Positions 36,601-48,192 of a stretch of DNA of 64,000 bases are shown here, one piece after another (position 1 is the first letter of the stretch; each line of letters opens with the position of its first letter). This DNA comes from Smallanthus sonchifolius (Eukaryota > Streptophyta > Magnoliopsida > Asterales > Asteraceae): contig CM042030.1 of NCBI GenBank assembly GCA_023525975.1, forward strand, positions 22,810,350 to 22,874,349. Reading direction: 5' to 3'. A program made the translations under genes and the position numbers. The notes beneath the pieces are model-generated. The model saw only the letters and a program-made list of their open reading frames with translations, made no database searches and was not told where the DNA came from.

Positions 36601-37072
36601 ACTTAGACTAATATAGACAATTTAAAGAAGGGTTTAGAGTGGCATGTTAGTGACGGAACTTCATCTTACCGAATGTGAGACTGTTATCTGCAAGAGTACG
36701 CGTTAATCATGAGTTCAAAGATGATAGAGATGTTAGTAAACGCGGATAAGCACAAAAACGACTGTTATTATGAAGATTTAGTCGAACAGATTTTGAATTT
36801 TTGAAACCCTAGGTCTGCTGATTTGAAAAATCATCTGTAGGAAGTAGTGAGACGTTACCTGATGATGGAGACGATGGTGACAACGGGGGAAAATCAGGTG
36901 ATTAACACTGATTTCTTGTAACTCAGACCAAAGGCTTGAGAGATTTTTGAGTATGACAGAGAAGGTAAGAGGGTTGGAAAAAAGATAAGTGAAACTCAGT
37001 ATGAAGGGAGGGATTGATTATGAAGGCATTTAATTTTTCGTAAGACAAAAGACAAAAATGCCCCTGTGGAAA

Positions 37073-37224
37073 CAACTAGTTTCGATAGGGCAAACTAGTT
37101 TCGATATGAACAACTAGTTTCGATAGTTCAAAGTAGTTTCGATATGCACAAAGTAGTTTCGATATGTTAAAGTAGTTTCGATATGCACAAAGTAGTTTCG
37201 ATAAGTACAACTAGTTTCGATAGT
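37073..37224. repeat. GTTTCGAT motif cluster, direct repeats
   Basis: Eight direct copies of AACTAGTTTCGAT or AAGTAGTTTCGAT in about 150 bp, spaced roughly 17-20 bp, all in the same orientation. Confidence 0.9.
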
Positions 37225-37664
37225 TCAAAGAACAGAAATAAGACTAACATATATACACTGTTAAAACAGACTTTCTATAGAAATGAAATTATACACAAGA
37301 TATTTACACTTATCTTCTTGAAAAAGATCCAACATGAGATCAGATCTGGTCAGTCTCTTGAAACACTTCCTTTTGCAATTCACTACTATGAGTCCCTGAA
37401 GATAGCTGATATTTGTGCAAAGTAAACCCGAACATTTGTTTGTACTAAGATTTTATGTGATTAAAAGGTACCATTTAAGCAATATACAAGGTGTACCCCA
37501 CATATTAAAATAAAATGATTTTGAAAACCTATCAATCCTCAAGAAGTACCCATCTTCATCCTATCATCTCTTTCTGATTAACCAAGGTACCGTCTTAGTA
37601 ATGTCAAAGTACCACCAAAATAAAATAAGATATCCAAGTGGATTTAGAAAATTAAAATAAAATA
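37225..37664. other. Non-coding copia 3' region
   Basis: AT-rich, no domain recognised; an 80-codon open stretch on the plus strand looks like chance. Confidence 0.4.
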
Positions 37665-37875
37665 TATCCAAGTAGATATTAAAAAGGTACGAGCATTCTA
37701 GATCTTTGCGTAAGCAAAACAGAAGAAGTCGTAAAATTATCCAAGCGGATAGAAAAATGTTGAACACCCGAGATCTTTGCGTATGCAAAACAGACGGGGT
37801 CAAATCATCCAAGTGGATGGGAAAAAGGATGAGCACCCAAGATCTTTGCGTAAGCAAAACATACGGGGTCATCGG
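37665..37875. repeat. Three-copy tandem repeat of about 67 bp
   Basis: Core GATCTTTGCGTAAGCAAAAC at about 37699, 37770 and 37841, each preceded by ATCCAAGYRGAT. Lies in the copia 3' non-coding region. Confidence 0.8.
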
Positions 37876-38335
37876 TGGTAAATATCGTTATATGACGGTC
37901 ACTGCGTATGAATAGGAATCCAATACGTAAGCCTGTATCTGATTGAATTGGTATTCTTAGATATAAAACTGGGTTAGATGTTTCAATAATAGGTTCAAAC
38001 ACACAAGTATGAGATATATATATATTAGGTTTTCACGCTACTTACAAGTTTTAACCATATGTCGGGCCTACCAGCTATACCTCAGTAAACACCATCGCTT
38101 TTGGTCTATTCCATGTCCAAGAGATGAGATCAGACACTATCATTTCTCAAAGGTCAGATTCAATTTTTCCTGCAACTCAAAACCACTTGTAAGATTATAT
38201 ACACAGCAATTCTTTTCAATATTATATTTCTCCCCCAAAAGATTTGCGTAGAAACTGTACATAAAAATAAAATCTTTTTGGAATTTTCTTTGACAATTAA
38301 ACAGAATTTAGAAAAAAGAATACTATTCACACAAT
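37876..38335. other. Non-coding copia sequence between pol end and tandem repeat
   Basis: No coding sequence recognised; follows the pol stop at 38336 on the minus strand. Confidence 0.4.
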
Positions 38336-39038
38336 TTACTGAAAGTTGATCATTCCAAGCATCTCCACCAGTTGGGCAAATCTGGTAGAGTCAAAAGCCT
38401 TTGTGAAGATGTCTACGGTTTGTTTATTAGTTTTGACTTCAACAATTTGAATATGCTTCTTTTCCACACAGTCACGGATAAAGTGATGTTTGATTTCAAT
38501 GTGTTTTGTTTTGGAATGCTGAACGGGGTTTTTGGTGATATGGGAAACATCAGTGTTGTCCCACAGAATGGGTGTCTCATGGAATGTGATCCCATAGTCA
38601 AGCATCTGATGGTGTATCCATCTGACTTGGGAACAACAGAGGGCTGCGGCAATGTATTCGGCTTCGGCGGTGGATTGGGAAACGGTGGATTGTTTCTTAC
38701 ATTGCCATAAGACAAGGCGGTTACCAAGGAATTGACAACCTCCAGAAGTGGATTTTCGGTCTAAGTTGCAACCCCCGTAGTCTGAATCTGAATAAAGCTA
38801 CAAGATCAAATAAGTCAGTTTTAGGATACCACAGACCCAATTTTGGCTTATACTTTAAATATCTTAAAATACGTTTGACTGCAGATAAATGAGAGAGTTT
38901 AGGATTAGCCTGAAAACGTGCACACAAGCACACTGCAAACATGATGTCGGGTCTGCTGGCCGTGAGATATATGAGAGAGCCTATCATAGAGCGATAGAGA
39001 TGCTGATCAACGCTTTCACCATCCACATCAGGAGTCAA
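38336..39038 (-). pseudogene. Copia RT end and RNase H, frameshifted
   Basis: 39038-38721 carries the conserved HLYRSMIGSLIYLTASRPDI and AVKRILRYLK stretch at the RT/RNase H border. Near 38800 the frame is lost, and it resumes as 38605-38336 with the RNase H end (ILWDNTDVSHITKNPVQHSK, KHIEIKHHFIRD, VDIFTKAF). At least two frameshifts separate it from RT and from itself. RNase H would degrade the RNA strand during reverse transcription; it cannot be made intact from this copy. Confidence 0.85.
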
Positions 39039-41038
39039 ACAATGACGAATTCCACATGAGTTTTTACAGGGTGGGAATCAGCCATTTTGAACTTGGTCAA
39101 AATTTCTTTCACGTATTTTTCTTGATGGATAAGGATTCCTGACTCAGACTGATCAACTTGTAGTCCCAAAAAGAACTTCATTTCTCCCATGGAGCTCATT
39201 TCAAACATAGATCTCATAACTTCCTCAAATTCTATGCAAAGACGGGGATTTGTAGATACAAAAATGATATCATCCACATAAATTTGCACCATGATTGTAT
39301 CCTTTTCATCCTTCCGTTTGCACAAAGTTTGGTCAATTTCTCCTCGTGTGAAACCATTCTCAAGCAGATGCTTTGATAAAGTTTCATACCACGCACGAGG
39401 TGCTTGGTGAAGACCGTACAATGCTTTGTCTAACTTATAAACACGGTCTGGAAAATTTGGATCAATGAAACCCGGCGACTGCTTGACATAAACTTCCTCT
39501 TGAACTTTGCCATATAAAATCACGCTTTTGACATCCATTTGATGAACGGTGAAGTCCATGTAGGCTGCATAGGCGAGAAACATTCGGATGGCTTCCAAGC
39601 GAGCCACTAGTGCAAAGACTTCCTCATAGTCAATCCCTTCTTCTTGATAGAAACCTTGAACCACCAGACGAGCTTTATTTCGAATCACAGTGCCGCCTTC
39701 ATCCTTTTTGTTGCGAAAAACCCAACGAGTGCCGATTGGAACTTTGTTCTTGGGAAGATCTACCAAATTCCACACATGCAGCTTTGAGAATTGCTGTAGC
39801 TCTTCCTGCATTGCTTCCACCCAGCTGTTTTCTAGTAGAGCTGCTTTGATGTTCTTTGGTTCAGCTTGAGAAATGAAGCAAGAAAACATGTTGTTTTCAA
39901 ATGCTTCAAAGGCACTTCGGGTACTAACACTCACATTGAGTGGTCCAATGATGTTATTGGTGGGATGAATCTTGTGAATTCGCAGTTGAGGAATTTCATC
40001 TTCTTCCATGACTTCTTCCAAATTGGTAAGATTTTCAGCAGGAGGATCGGCAATACCATTAATAGGATCTTCAGCAGGTGATTGTGGTGCAACATCTACT
40101 ATTGGAATGGAGTTGTCTTCAACAGTTTCACTTGTTGCACCAGAACCGGAAGACTCCATATCAGATTCAGCATTAGCAACCACAGGAATTTCAACCTGAG
40201 CAGATGAGGAAGAGCCTTGATCATTTATGTTCCCTAGATTGTTCACAGAGAAGTAAGGATTAGCATGAGTTGATTCAATAGAGAAATCAGGAAGATTAAA
40301 TGACTTAAAAACTGAATCGACGTCAAAGAGCCAATTGGGACCATCTCCTACATCCGTATGATTGTTTTCATGCCAATTGATATCAATGGACTCTATCACT
40401 ATCCTTTTCTTCTTATGGTAGACACGAAAAGAACATTGATTAGATGAGTAACCAACAAAATAGCATTCATCAGCTTTGGCTTCAAACTTGTTGAGCTGAT
40501 CTGAAGTGTTCAGCATTGTGCACACACACCCGAATTTTCTGAAGAAATCGATAACTGGCTTGCGCTTGTACATGATCTCATAAGGTATCTTGTTGCAACT
40601 TTTAGTGATAAGAACCCGATTTTGCACAAAACACGTAGTGTTGACCGCCTCAGCCCAGAAAGTCACGGGAAGCTTAGAGTCAACAATCATAGTTCGTGCA
40701 GCTTCAATTAAAGTGCGGTTTCTTCTTTCAGCTACACCGTTTTGCTGAGGAGTACGAGGTGCACTAAATTGTCGAGAAATTTCTTTGCTTTCACAGAAGG
40801 AATCAAGAGTTGCATTTTTGAATTCTGTTCCATGATCGTTGCGGATAGTCTTCACACTTAGATTGAAGAGGTTCTCAATTTGAAGCAGATAGGTTTTTAA
40901 AATCTCTGGCGTCTCATCTTTCTTAGCTAGAAAAAACACCCAAGTGAATCGAGAAAAATCATCTGTTACCACCAGACAGTATGACTTTCGTCCAAGACTC
41001 ATGACACTCACCGGACCAAAAAGATCCATGTGAAGCAA
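39035..41038 (-). pseudogene. Copia integrase-reverse transcriptase, 667-codon open stretch
   Basis: Longest frame in the window. Integrase catalytic residues are visible as D5 (HMDLFGP), D68 (RNDHGTEF) and E104 (NGVAERRNRT). RT follows with KARLVVQGFYQEEGIDYEE, an altered QMDVKSVILYG motif, and the catalytic YVDD at residues 587-590. The region between (about residues 230-380) is acidic and less conserved. The frame is cut at its start by an in-frame TAA and at its end by a shift into the next frame (stop at 39035). Integrase before RT marks Ty1/copia. Confidence 0.9.
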
Positions 41039-41170
41039 TTAGAGAGGAGAGTCAATGGAATTGGTGGTTTTAGGCTTATGTGAAGATTTGTGCTGTTTTC
41101 CCTTGGAACATGAGATACAGTGTTCCATAGGAGTGAAATCTTTGAGAGGTAATCCAGTGACTAGGTTGCC

Positions 41171-41640
41171 TCAAACCAGTCGGTTCATTGTTTTGAAATT
41201 GACATGTCCCAACCTCTTATGCCACAGGAAAGATTCATGTTCGGAAGCCTTTGAGAGAAAACACGATTCAATGCCCGATGGGTTATTCATATGCAAGCTA
41301 TATGTGTTGTATCTTCTGGGAGCACGCATGAGAATAAGTTCTTCCGGAATCACCACTCCCGGCTTCAAGATAAGATATTCTTTTGAATTGAATAAAGCAC
41401 AAAAGTCCTTGTCACAAATCTGTGAAACACTCATCAGATTGTATTTCAACTGAGGAACAAAGTTGACAAATTCCAGACTATTTACTCCATTTGATACTGT
41501 TCCTTGTCCTTCAATCTTTCCTCCTCTTGGGTTTCCAGCAAAAGCAACATACTCTCCATCAATTTGGTGATAATCTCACAGCAAGTTAAAGTGCCCAGTC
41601 ATATGTCTTGAACATCCACTATCTACATGCCAGATGTTAT
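41171..41640 (-). pseudogene. Copia protease and integrase zinc-binding region
   Basis: The retropepsin motif DSG (codons at 41623-41615, in DSGCSRHMTG) lies in frame with 41449-41171, which holds the GAG-pre-integrase part (LWHKRLGHVNFKTMNRLV). An in-frame TGA lies between them near 41580. After 41171 the reading continues in frame through a TGA and then a TAA, with the CISCSKGKQHK half of the HHCC finger in between. So protease and integrase start are present but interrupted three times. Confidence 0.8.
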
Positions 41641-41708
41641 CGCCGGTTCTTCTTGATTGACCCTATACACAACGAACCATTTATACGATTTGACCAAAAT
41701 TGTTTCAA

Positions 41709-42542
41709 TCAAGAGATTTTAGTTTCAGGATATGACATCTCATTGGAATCAGAATTACAACCATCCTTTGATGAAGCATGGTCATCAAATAGAACATTAT
41801 TTTTAATTTTCCAAGTTCGTTTTAAATATTTTTTAGCATTTTTAATTCTTTTACGCCTAGATTTCCTACTGTGAGAAGACTTAGGCAACACATATGAATT
41901 TAATGAACTTTTGGAAGGCGATTCTTCATTAGAATTTGCGGTTGTCAATTTACAACTTTTTGAAACATGATTTGAGGCACCACAACTAAAACAAACGTTT
42001 TCACAAGATATATTAGCCTGATAATAGTCATCACAAGATGAAGATGATTGTGATGTTGAGGAATCTGAACATGAGACGGTTCTCTCATCAATAACTTTGT
42101 CTTGAAGACGATGTGCTCCCTTTAATCTGAAAAAGTCCATGTTGCTCATGGTTTCACGTGGTACATCATTCACAATAATTCCTGCACTTTTAAACTTGGT
42201 AACACATGGCATAACATTCAAATATTTAGGAACAAAAGGCAAAGCATTTTTAAATTTAGAAACATCACATCCCAAACCCGTATGCTCAGCAGGCATAGAA
42301 TCAAAATACAAGTTTTTAACGTGTTCACAAATATTTGGTTTTGACACGGACATATTATTACATTCATCCGACTCAAGTTCTTTTAAAATAGTTCTATCAT
42401 TAGTACTCTTATCACAATCAACTTCGGAATTTACACAATTTGATTCTGCACAAGAAGCAAAACTGTCAGAATCGGAGGACGTAATATAATCATCAGGAGA
42501 TAATGTACAAACAAAAGGTGTGGAAACATGTGGAGTTGGCAT
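41709..42542 (-). pseudogene. Copia gag C-terminal extension with second zinc knuckle
   Basis: 277 codons rich in Ser, Asp and Cys, ending in a basic stretch (SRKSRRKRIKNAKK). A CCHC knuckle CFSCGASNHVSKSC binds zinc and probably RNA. In frame with 43475-42567 apart from one TAA at 42567; separated from the protease by a frameshift. Two knuckles in a long gag fit the SIRE group. Confidence 0.8.
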
Positions 42543-42566
42543 ATCAGCAAATCTTCCTGATTTAGA

Positions 42567-43668
42567 TTAAGGAGGTGGATGAGAGTTATACCCAAGACCC
42601 TCTGTGCCTTTCCTATTAAATTGCTTATCGATTATCCCAAACAGAATTTTCTGATCCATATCCATGTGATCAACTTGTAATTTGGCTTTTTCTGCCTTTT
42701 GGACTATTTCACTTAAGATCGTATTATTAATGGTTTGAGTATTGAGTTGCATAATTAAAGAGCGATTTTCACCAGAAATGTCACGAATTTTCTTTAAGTA
42801 AAGTTTCTCATTTTTGGCCACAGAGTCATACATCACCTTAATGTGATCTCGTTTATCAATCAAGGCTTGATTGTTGAATCTGTATTTTTGAATTTCATTC
42901 AAGCAAGATCTAGAATTACACAGTTTAGAAATAACCTCAGCAGGCATAGCAGTGAGATCCTCAGCAGGTTCAATCATGACACACTTGCCCTTGTCCTCTA
43001 CATCAGCCATCAAGGCTTTATCAGCAGCTTCCTCAGCTTGTTCTCTCCAATGATAGTGTCCATCAGCTTGACACACAAGAGCTGTGGAACTTGAAGATTT
43101 GTTTGTCTTTGGAGGATTGGCAGCTTGTTTTCCAGAGGAAATCTTCTTTTCTTGCTGATCCTTGGAGGACGGCTCCTTGCAGTTTTCAGCAAAGTGGCCC
43201 AGCTGATCACAATTGTAGCATCTCACCTTCTTGATATCAAACCCAAGTGTCTTTCCCTGCTTGAATCTGTCTATGCCAGTCCTTTTGATGAATCTTTTGG
43301 CTCTTAAGGTCAACATGGCCATGCACCAATCAATGTCCATTTTCTCCAAATCATCAGGATTAATCTGCTCCAAGTCATCAGGTTGAAAGCTAACCGGTGT
43401 TAGATTTCCAGAAATCAGTGCATCATAGCACGACATGAAAGCAGTCATGATTGGGACATAATCATCAAGAATCATGGTGACAGTCTTTTGAGGAGCAGAG
43501 GAGCTGGTAGAATTAATTACAGCAGCTGAAGGAGGGACATCAGTCTGAAAGTATGGGCTACCGGATGAGCTTGATCCAGCAATAAGAGCTGTGTTTCCAG
43601 ACTGATTTGACGGGGTGACTGCTCCCTTCTTAATCTCAATTTCATAAGATTCAAGAATGCTATAGACT
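42567..43668 (-). pseudogene. Copia gag middle with first zinc knuckle
   Basis: The frame is open from about 43668, beyond the first Met at 43475. Holds the knuckle CYNCDQLGHFAENC (about 43240-43195) and a Lys-rich part after it. Ends at an in-frame TAA. Joined to the gag N-terminus by a one-base frame change at 43669. Confidence 0.8.
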
Positions 43669-44262
43669 TCATGTTAGATTCTCAGTCTTTTTTATCATGA
43701 TTCGATACATATTCCATTCCTCAGGAAGAGAATCTAGGAGTTTCTTGTTTAGATCAAGAGTAGGGTACTCAACTCCCATTACTTTCAACCTTGATACAAT
43801 GCTTGAGAAACGGTTGATCAAATCAGACATTGATTCTCCCCTTACACTGCTGAACATCTCATATTGTTTCTTGATCAGATCTCTTTTGCTTTCCCTGACA
43901 TCCTCACTTCCCTTATATCTTGTACACAATGCAACCCATAAGTCTTTGGCAGTTGTGTACTCAGCAAAGATGTTGAAAATATCCATAGGAAGAGCCATGG
44001 CAATAGTCCCGTAGGCCTTGTTTTCTAGAGCAATCAAGGCAAGATCTTTCTCATCATACTCAGATACTAACTTAGGATGTTGAACATCAGCAGTGGTAGT
44101 TACGGGCTTGTGGGGACCATCGGTGATAGAACTCAACAATGTATAATCGTGAAATTGAAAGAAAAGCTTCATCTTTTTAGTCCAGTCATCAAATTCTCTT
44201 GTGGACACAAGAGCAGGTGGTCTATTTCCCCCAGAAGGTTCTGTTGAACTTGAAGTGGCCAT
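43669..44262 (-). pseudogene. Copia gag N-terminal domain (UBN2 type)
   Basis: Start taken at the Met at 44262 (MATSSSTEPSGG); an upstream in-frame Met at 44373 would place the motif cluster in the protein and is less likely. Contains LVALCTRYKGSEDVRESKRD-like sequence with the typical LWVAL..RYKGS and SMSDLINRFSSIVSRL features of copia gag. Stops at 43669 because of a small deletion or insertion; the homologous reading continues in another frame. Gag would form the particle shell. Confidence 0.85.
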
Positions 44263-44269
44263 AATATTC

Positions 44270-44645
44270 GGAATCGAAACTAAACAGAAACTAGTTTCGA
44301 TAGGAGAACTTCTATCGAAACAACTAGTTTCGATAGGACAACTTTTATCGAAACAACTAGTTCGATAGGACAACTTTTATCGAAACAACTAGTTTCGATA
44401 GGATAACTTTTATCGAAACAACTAGTTTCGATAGGACAACTTTTATCGAAACAACTAGTTTCGATAAGACAACTTTTATCGAAACAACTAGTTTTGATAC
44501 TGAAAAATTCACAGACAAGTTTCGATAACCACAGTTTCTATATAAGACAAAAATCTAGTTTCGATAGTACCTTCTCCCGAAAAAACGTAGACAAGAAGTT
44601 TCGATGATCAACAAAAATCAGAAACTGTCCCCAGTAGTTTCGATG
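44270..44645. repeat. GTTTCGAT motif cluster in the copia leader
   Basis: About 18 motifs, mostly as repeated pairs TATCGAAACAACTAGTTTCGATAG with a period near 37 bp at 44309-44500. It lies between the 5' LTR and gag. Confidence 0.9.
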
Positions 44646-44944
44646 CCTTCTTCTCTAAGCTCAGAAATACTCCATTGATGATAAGCTCCAGAAATCAATA
44701 GAGCGGAAACGACAAACCAATCCAGCAAAAACCTTCATCTAACAGTCCTGATCACTAAACCAACCTTCGATGTTGAAAATACGAGCAAAAACCCTTGGAA
44801 ATCGATGAAACAGTAGCCGTCAATCAATAAAACAGTACTTCTGAGAATAGATGTGCAAAAACCCAAAATAAGCTTCGAATATCCTCACAAACACCTAGAA
44901 TCGATCAATAAACCTGATAACACTAAAAAAAACTAGAGCATAAA
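44646..44944 (-). other. Copia leader between motif cluster and primer site
   Basis: Non-coding by inspection; A-rich on the plus strand. Confidence 0.5.
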
Positions 44945-44957
44945 GCTCTGATACCAA
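44945..44957 (-). other. Primer binding site of the SIRE-like copia
   Basis: The minus strand reads TTGGTATCAGAGC, a perfect initiator-Met tRNA complement, directly beside the 5' LTR. Confidence 0.9.
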
Positions 44958-44958
44958 T

Positions 44959-45520
44959 TGTAGGTCCAGATTTCTCTTTAAATCACTGATTTGATTGATT
45001 ACACACACACAGGCGAAAACTGTGTGTATGGTGGTGAAACAGATGGTAGAAACAGAATCGGTGAAGATAACAGGCTAACCTCACAATGAATCAACGCAAA
45101 ATGATATGAAAATGTAAGAACACAGTGTAAAAACAACTGCAAAGTGTATTGATTCAATAACAATGTGAAAGAGAAGGTTCAGGGTTACAACCGCTACTCA
45201 CACCCTAAACATTCTCAAACTAGGCTATTTATAGTAGTGACAGGTATCGAAACTATGTTCAATCGAAACTACTAGTTTCGATTGACCATTTACAAGTGAT
45301 ACACAGAACTGTCGAAACTACCATCTATCGAAACTACTAGTTTCGATTGAACAAACTCAATCGAAACTAAGTAGTTTCGATGGCCCAGACTTAGCTAATA
45401 AAGCAGTAAATTACAGAAAACTGAAATTACATTTAATGAAATGACATAAAGTAAACTAGTCGAAAACTGTTTAAACATACAATAAATGACAACAGCTTAT
45501 ACATAAGATAAGACTCTACA
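44959..45520 (-). repeat. 5' LTR of the SIRE-like copia
   Basis: Same ends as 34421-34967. Differs by about 13 substitutions and a 15-bp insertion near 45427 (ATTACATTTAATGAA). TATA box at about 45225-45233, with eight GTTTCGAT motifs at 45244-45381 upstream of it on the minus strand. Confidence 0.9.
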
Positions 45521-45525
45521 AAACG
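45521..45525. other. Target site duplication, right copy (AAACG)
   Basis: Exact match to 34416-34420. Confidence 0.9.
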
Positions 45526-46702
45526 TTTCTTTATTTGTAAAACTTGTTTTTATTTGAAATGACCAAACTATACATATGTATAGTTATATATGCTTTATCA
45601 AAATGATCAAGTACTTTTAATAAACCAAGTTTATATAAACGTATGTTTTCAAGTACCCAAACGTATGAATCCAAACGTATTTATACATATATACACATTT
45701 ATCTAACCATTGTAGACATAAAATATTATGTACGCATATACATACATCTATACATGTTCTAATGCCACTTATTTTGTAGATCTACGTATTTTAATATGAA
45801 CTAGATGACCAAATATCCATAATCTATCAAGATCTAAATATTAGACTACACATGCTTGAGCACTCTTAAACTTTAGAAACTTTTTATGACAAAACTCACA
45901 TATAGATACGTACACACATACGGTATGTATACACACATATACATGCTTTATTTTCTTGATCTAGCTTCTTTTTCTGTCGTTAATTCACTTAGTTACGGGA
46001 TTTTATGAAATCGTTACATTTATTGGGTGAACAAAGTGCACATTAAGCTTAGATCTAAAGAGAAGAGAGAGTTTATGAAGTGTTATACCCACTAGAGATG
46101 TAGATGTTGGTTTTTAAGAAGAAATATGAGAGATCTTTGGGTTTGTAGCTAGAATCATTCACGAAATCTTTGTATTCTTCCTTTGAACACCAAAGGAGGT
46201 TGATTCTTGCTTGATTACTAGTAGGTGATTCAAAATTTAGTGTGTGTATGTCGGAATTGTGTCGAGAACGAGAAAGAAAAGGAGACAGGGAGGTTAGATG
46301 AGTGATCATTCTATACATATATATACATATGGAAGTTTGAGTGTTTGAATGAAAATGGTGATGTGATGGTGATAGAGCCGTTCATATATATAAAGAGAGA
46401 GAGGGATAGATTGTGTGTTTGGTTAGTCAGAATGAGTGGATGGTATAGATGTAAAGATTTCAAATGATGATGGAGTGTGCTTATGGATGAATAGGAATGG
46501 TTCTAGTCACAAATCAAATTATTCAAAGGAAAATCTTATGTGGGTGGCCCCCTTCTGGGATTTTGGGCCAAAAATGGCCTAGGGTAGGGGTGGTTTGGGT
46601 TTGGTGAGTGACTAGTGGGTTTAGGTGCGATATATTTAGGGTATTTGATTATTTGAATCTCACTTAGGGTAATACACGGTAATTTAGTTCGGTTTTGTTA
46701 CA
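45526..46702 (-). repeat. Degraded gypsy LTR (part 2)
   Basis: Continues the sequence broken at 34420. No coding sequence. Ends TTCGGTTTTGTTACA at 46702, a plausible outer LTR end in minus orientation. A minus-strand TATA-like sequence lies near 46384-46395. Confidence 0.4.
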
Positions 46703-47504
46703 CTAGTGGCGTGCGGATTTATATCTAACTAGTTACTAGCTAGTTTGGTCATATACACTCAATTCCCATCTTGTCTAAAGTAGAAATGTAGTTACTCACA
46801 TATTAGTGTGTTTAAATGTGACTGCATGCGGTAAGGCCTTCGGAAAGGTCATTGTGGATTTAGTTCATAAATATTTGTTACATAAATATATTAGGTGGTT
46901 GTGTGTTGTAGTGAACAAAAGATCAAGGTGTAATCATGATGATTGGAATATAGCCAAGATCTTGGTTGAATGTGTCATGAAGAGTTGATTTGATGAAGGT
47001 GATGGATGAAGTGTGGACTTGGTTAATAATTATGAAAGAAAAGATTTTTGAGTGTAACTTGGGTTGATTGATTAAGGCTAGTGCTTACAACATCATCATG
47101 AAGATTAGAGTCTGAGTGTGATTGTTTGATGTGATCTTTCTCATATATAAATATCTAAAGAGAATAATATTTAATAATAACTCAAGAAATGTTTTCACGA
47201 GTATGTTCATATTTTGTCATGAAATAAATATTAAAGACTTAGTCGTGTAGACATAAACGTTTTAATTAGAATATATAATTCTAATTGGTTTTCCATTATA
47301 ATAATTAATCGTTATTGTTCGTGTTATATGGGTTTTACGTCCGCATGAATCCTTATAATTAATAAAGTTTGAAACGATCAATTGTACTATATTTGCTAGA
47401 CTTTTATTGTTCGAGTTTATGATTTTGAATGGTTCGGGAAGTATAAAAACATAACGCGTTTATGTTGGGTGCGAATATTGATCTGAAAATGTTGGGGTGT
47501 CACA
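46703..47504. repeat. Unassigned LTR-like segment
   Basis: No domain recognised. Ends GTTGGGGTGTCACA, an LTR-type end. A 60-codon open stretch at 46806-46988 has no recognisable domain. Confidence 0.35.
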
Positions 47505-48192
47505 ACTATATTTTAAAATAATAAACTCTTTAATTAATTTTAAATAGTTTTAAATAAAACAATTAAATTTAAAACTCGTTTTACTTTTAAATAAAAATAC
47601 TTTTATTTAATAACATTTCCGAGAAATCTTTAAACAATTTAATTTTCTTGTCGTTTTAAGATTGTGTCAAAAGTTTTAGAAAATATTTACAGTTTAATTA
47701 TTATCCTAAATAATGTAAACAACCACAAAAAATATAAAACATATAAGTCGAGCAACTAGTAAATATTGTCCGGTTTCGTTCGAGCCATTAAACAGAAACT
47801 GGATTGGTCTAAGGGACAATAAAATAATCAGTCTTGCTATCTCCCACTTAGTCCAAGATCTCCATCTTCTAGTCCCGTTCGTGTCCACCTTTGGTCTTCT
47901 AGTATTCGTCTGGTTAGGTTTACGATATATTTACAATTACAATAAAAATATATAAATAAAATATACCAACTATTACAACGGGTTCCAAATAACCCATAAA
48001 AGTACAAATATTAATACAACCAAAATAAATAGATATAACCAAGGGTCACTAGAGCTCGATTTATCAAACACAACCAAACCAAACGAAGAAAGACACAATC
48101 TTTTTGTCAAACAAAAGTTTTGACAAATAAAAAATAAGATCGAAAAATAAAAAAATATGTCTAAACACGCGTAAAGGTGGCTCTGATACCAA
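47505..48192 (-). repeat. Remnant internal sequence of copia element 2
   Basis: Lies inside the primer site at 48179. AT-rich and non-coding by inspection. A purine stretch on the minus strand near 47846 (GTGGGAGATAG) resembles a copia polypurine tract. If so, the internal region is very short, as in non-autonomous elements. Confidence 0.35.
48179..48192 (-). other. Primer binding site of copia element 2
   Basis: The minus strand reads TTGGTATCAGAGCC directly next to the LTR end at 48193. Confidence 0.85.

Larger units (their letters stand above)
34421..45520 (-). mobile_element. Complete Ty1/copia LTR retrotransposon, SIRE-like, TSD AAACG
   Basis: 11.1 kb with near-identical LTRs (34421-34967 and 44959-45520), a perfect initiator-Met primer site, a purine tract, and an exact 5-bp duplication. 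Order on the minus strand: gag, protease, integrase, reverse transcriptase, RNase H. Integrase before RT defines Ty1/copia. Large size, two zinc knuckles and an extra frame after pol suggest the SIRE/Maximus group. By eye the LTRs differ at about 13 sites and one 15-bp indel (about 2.4%), so the insertion is fairly young, yet gag-pol carries several frameshifts and stops. Confidence 0.9.

Noticed and set aside
38372..38710. 112-codon plus-strand frame
   Set aside because: It is antisense to copia RNase H and has no domain of its own.
41055..42489. Plus-strand frames of 88-132 codons across the copia gag/protease region
   Set aside because: They are shadows of the minus-strand coding sequence.
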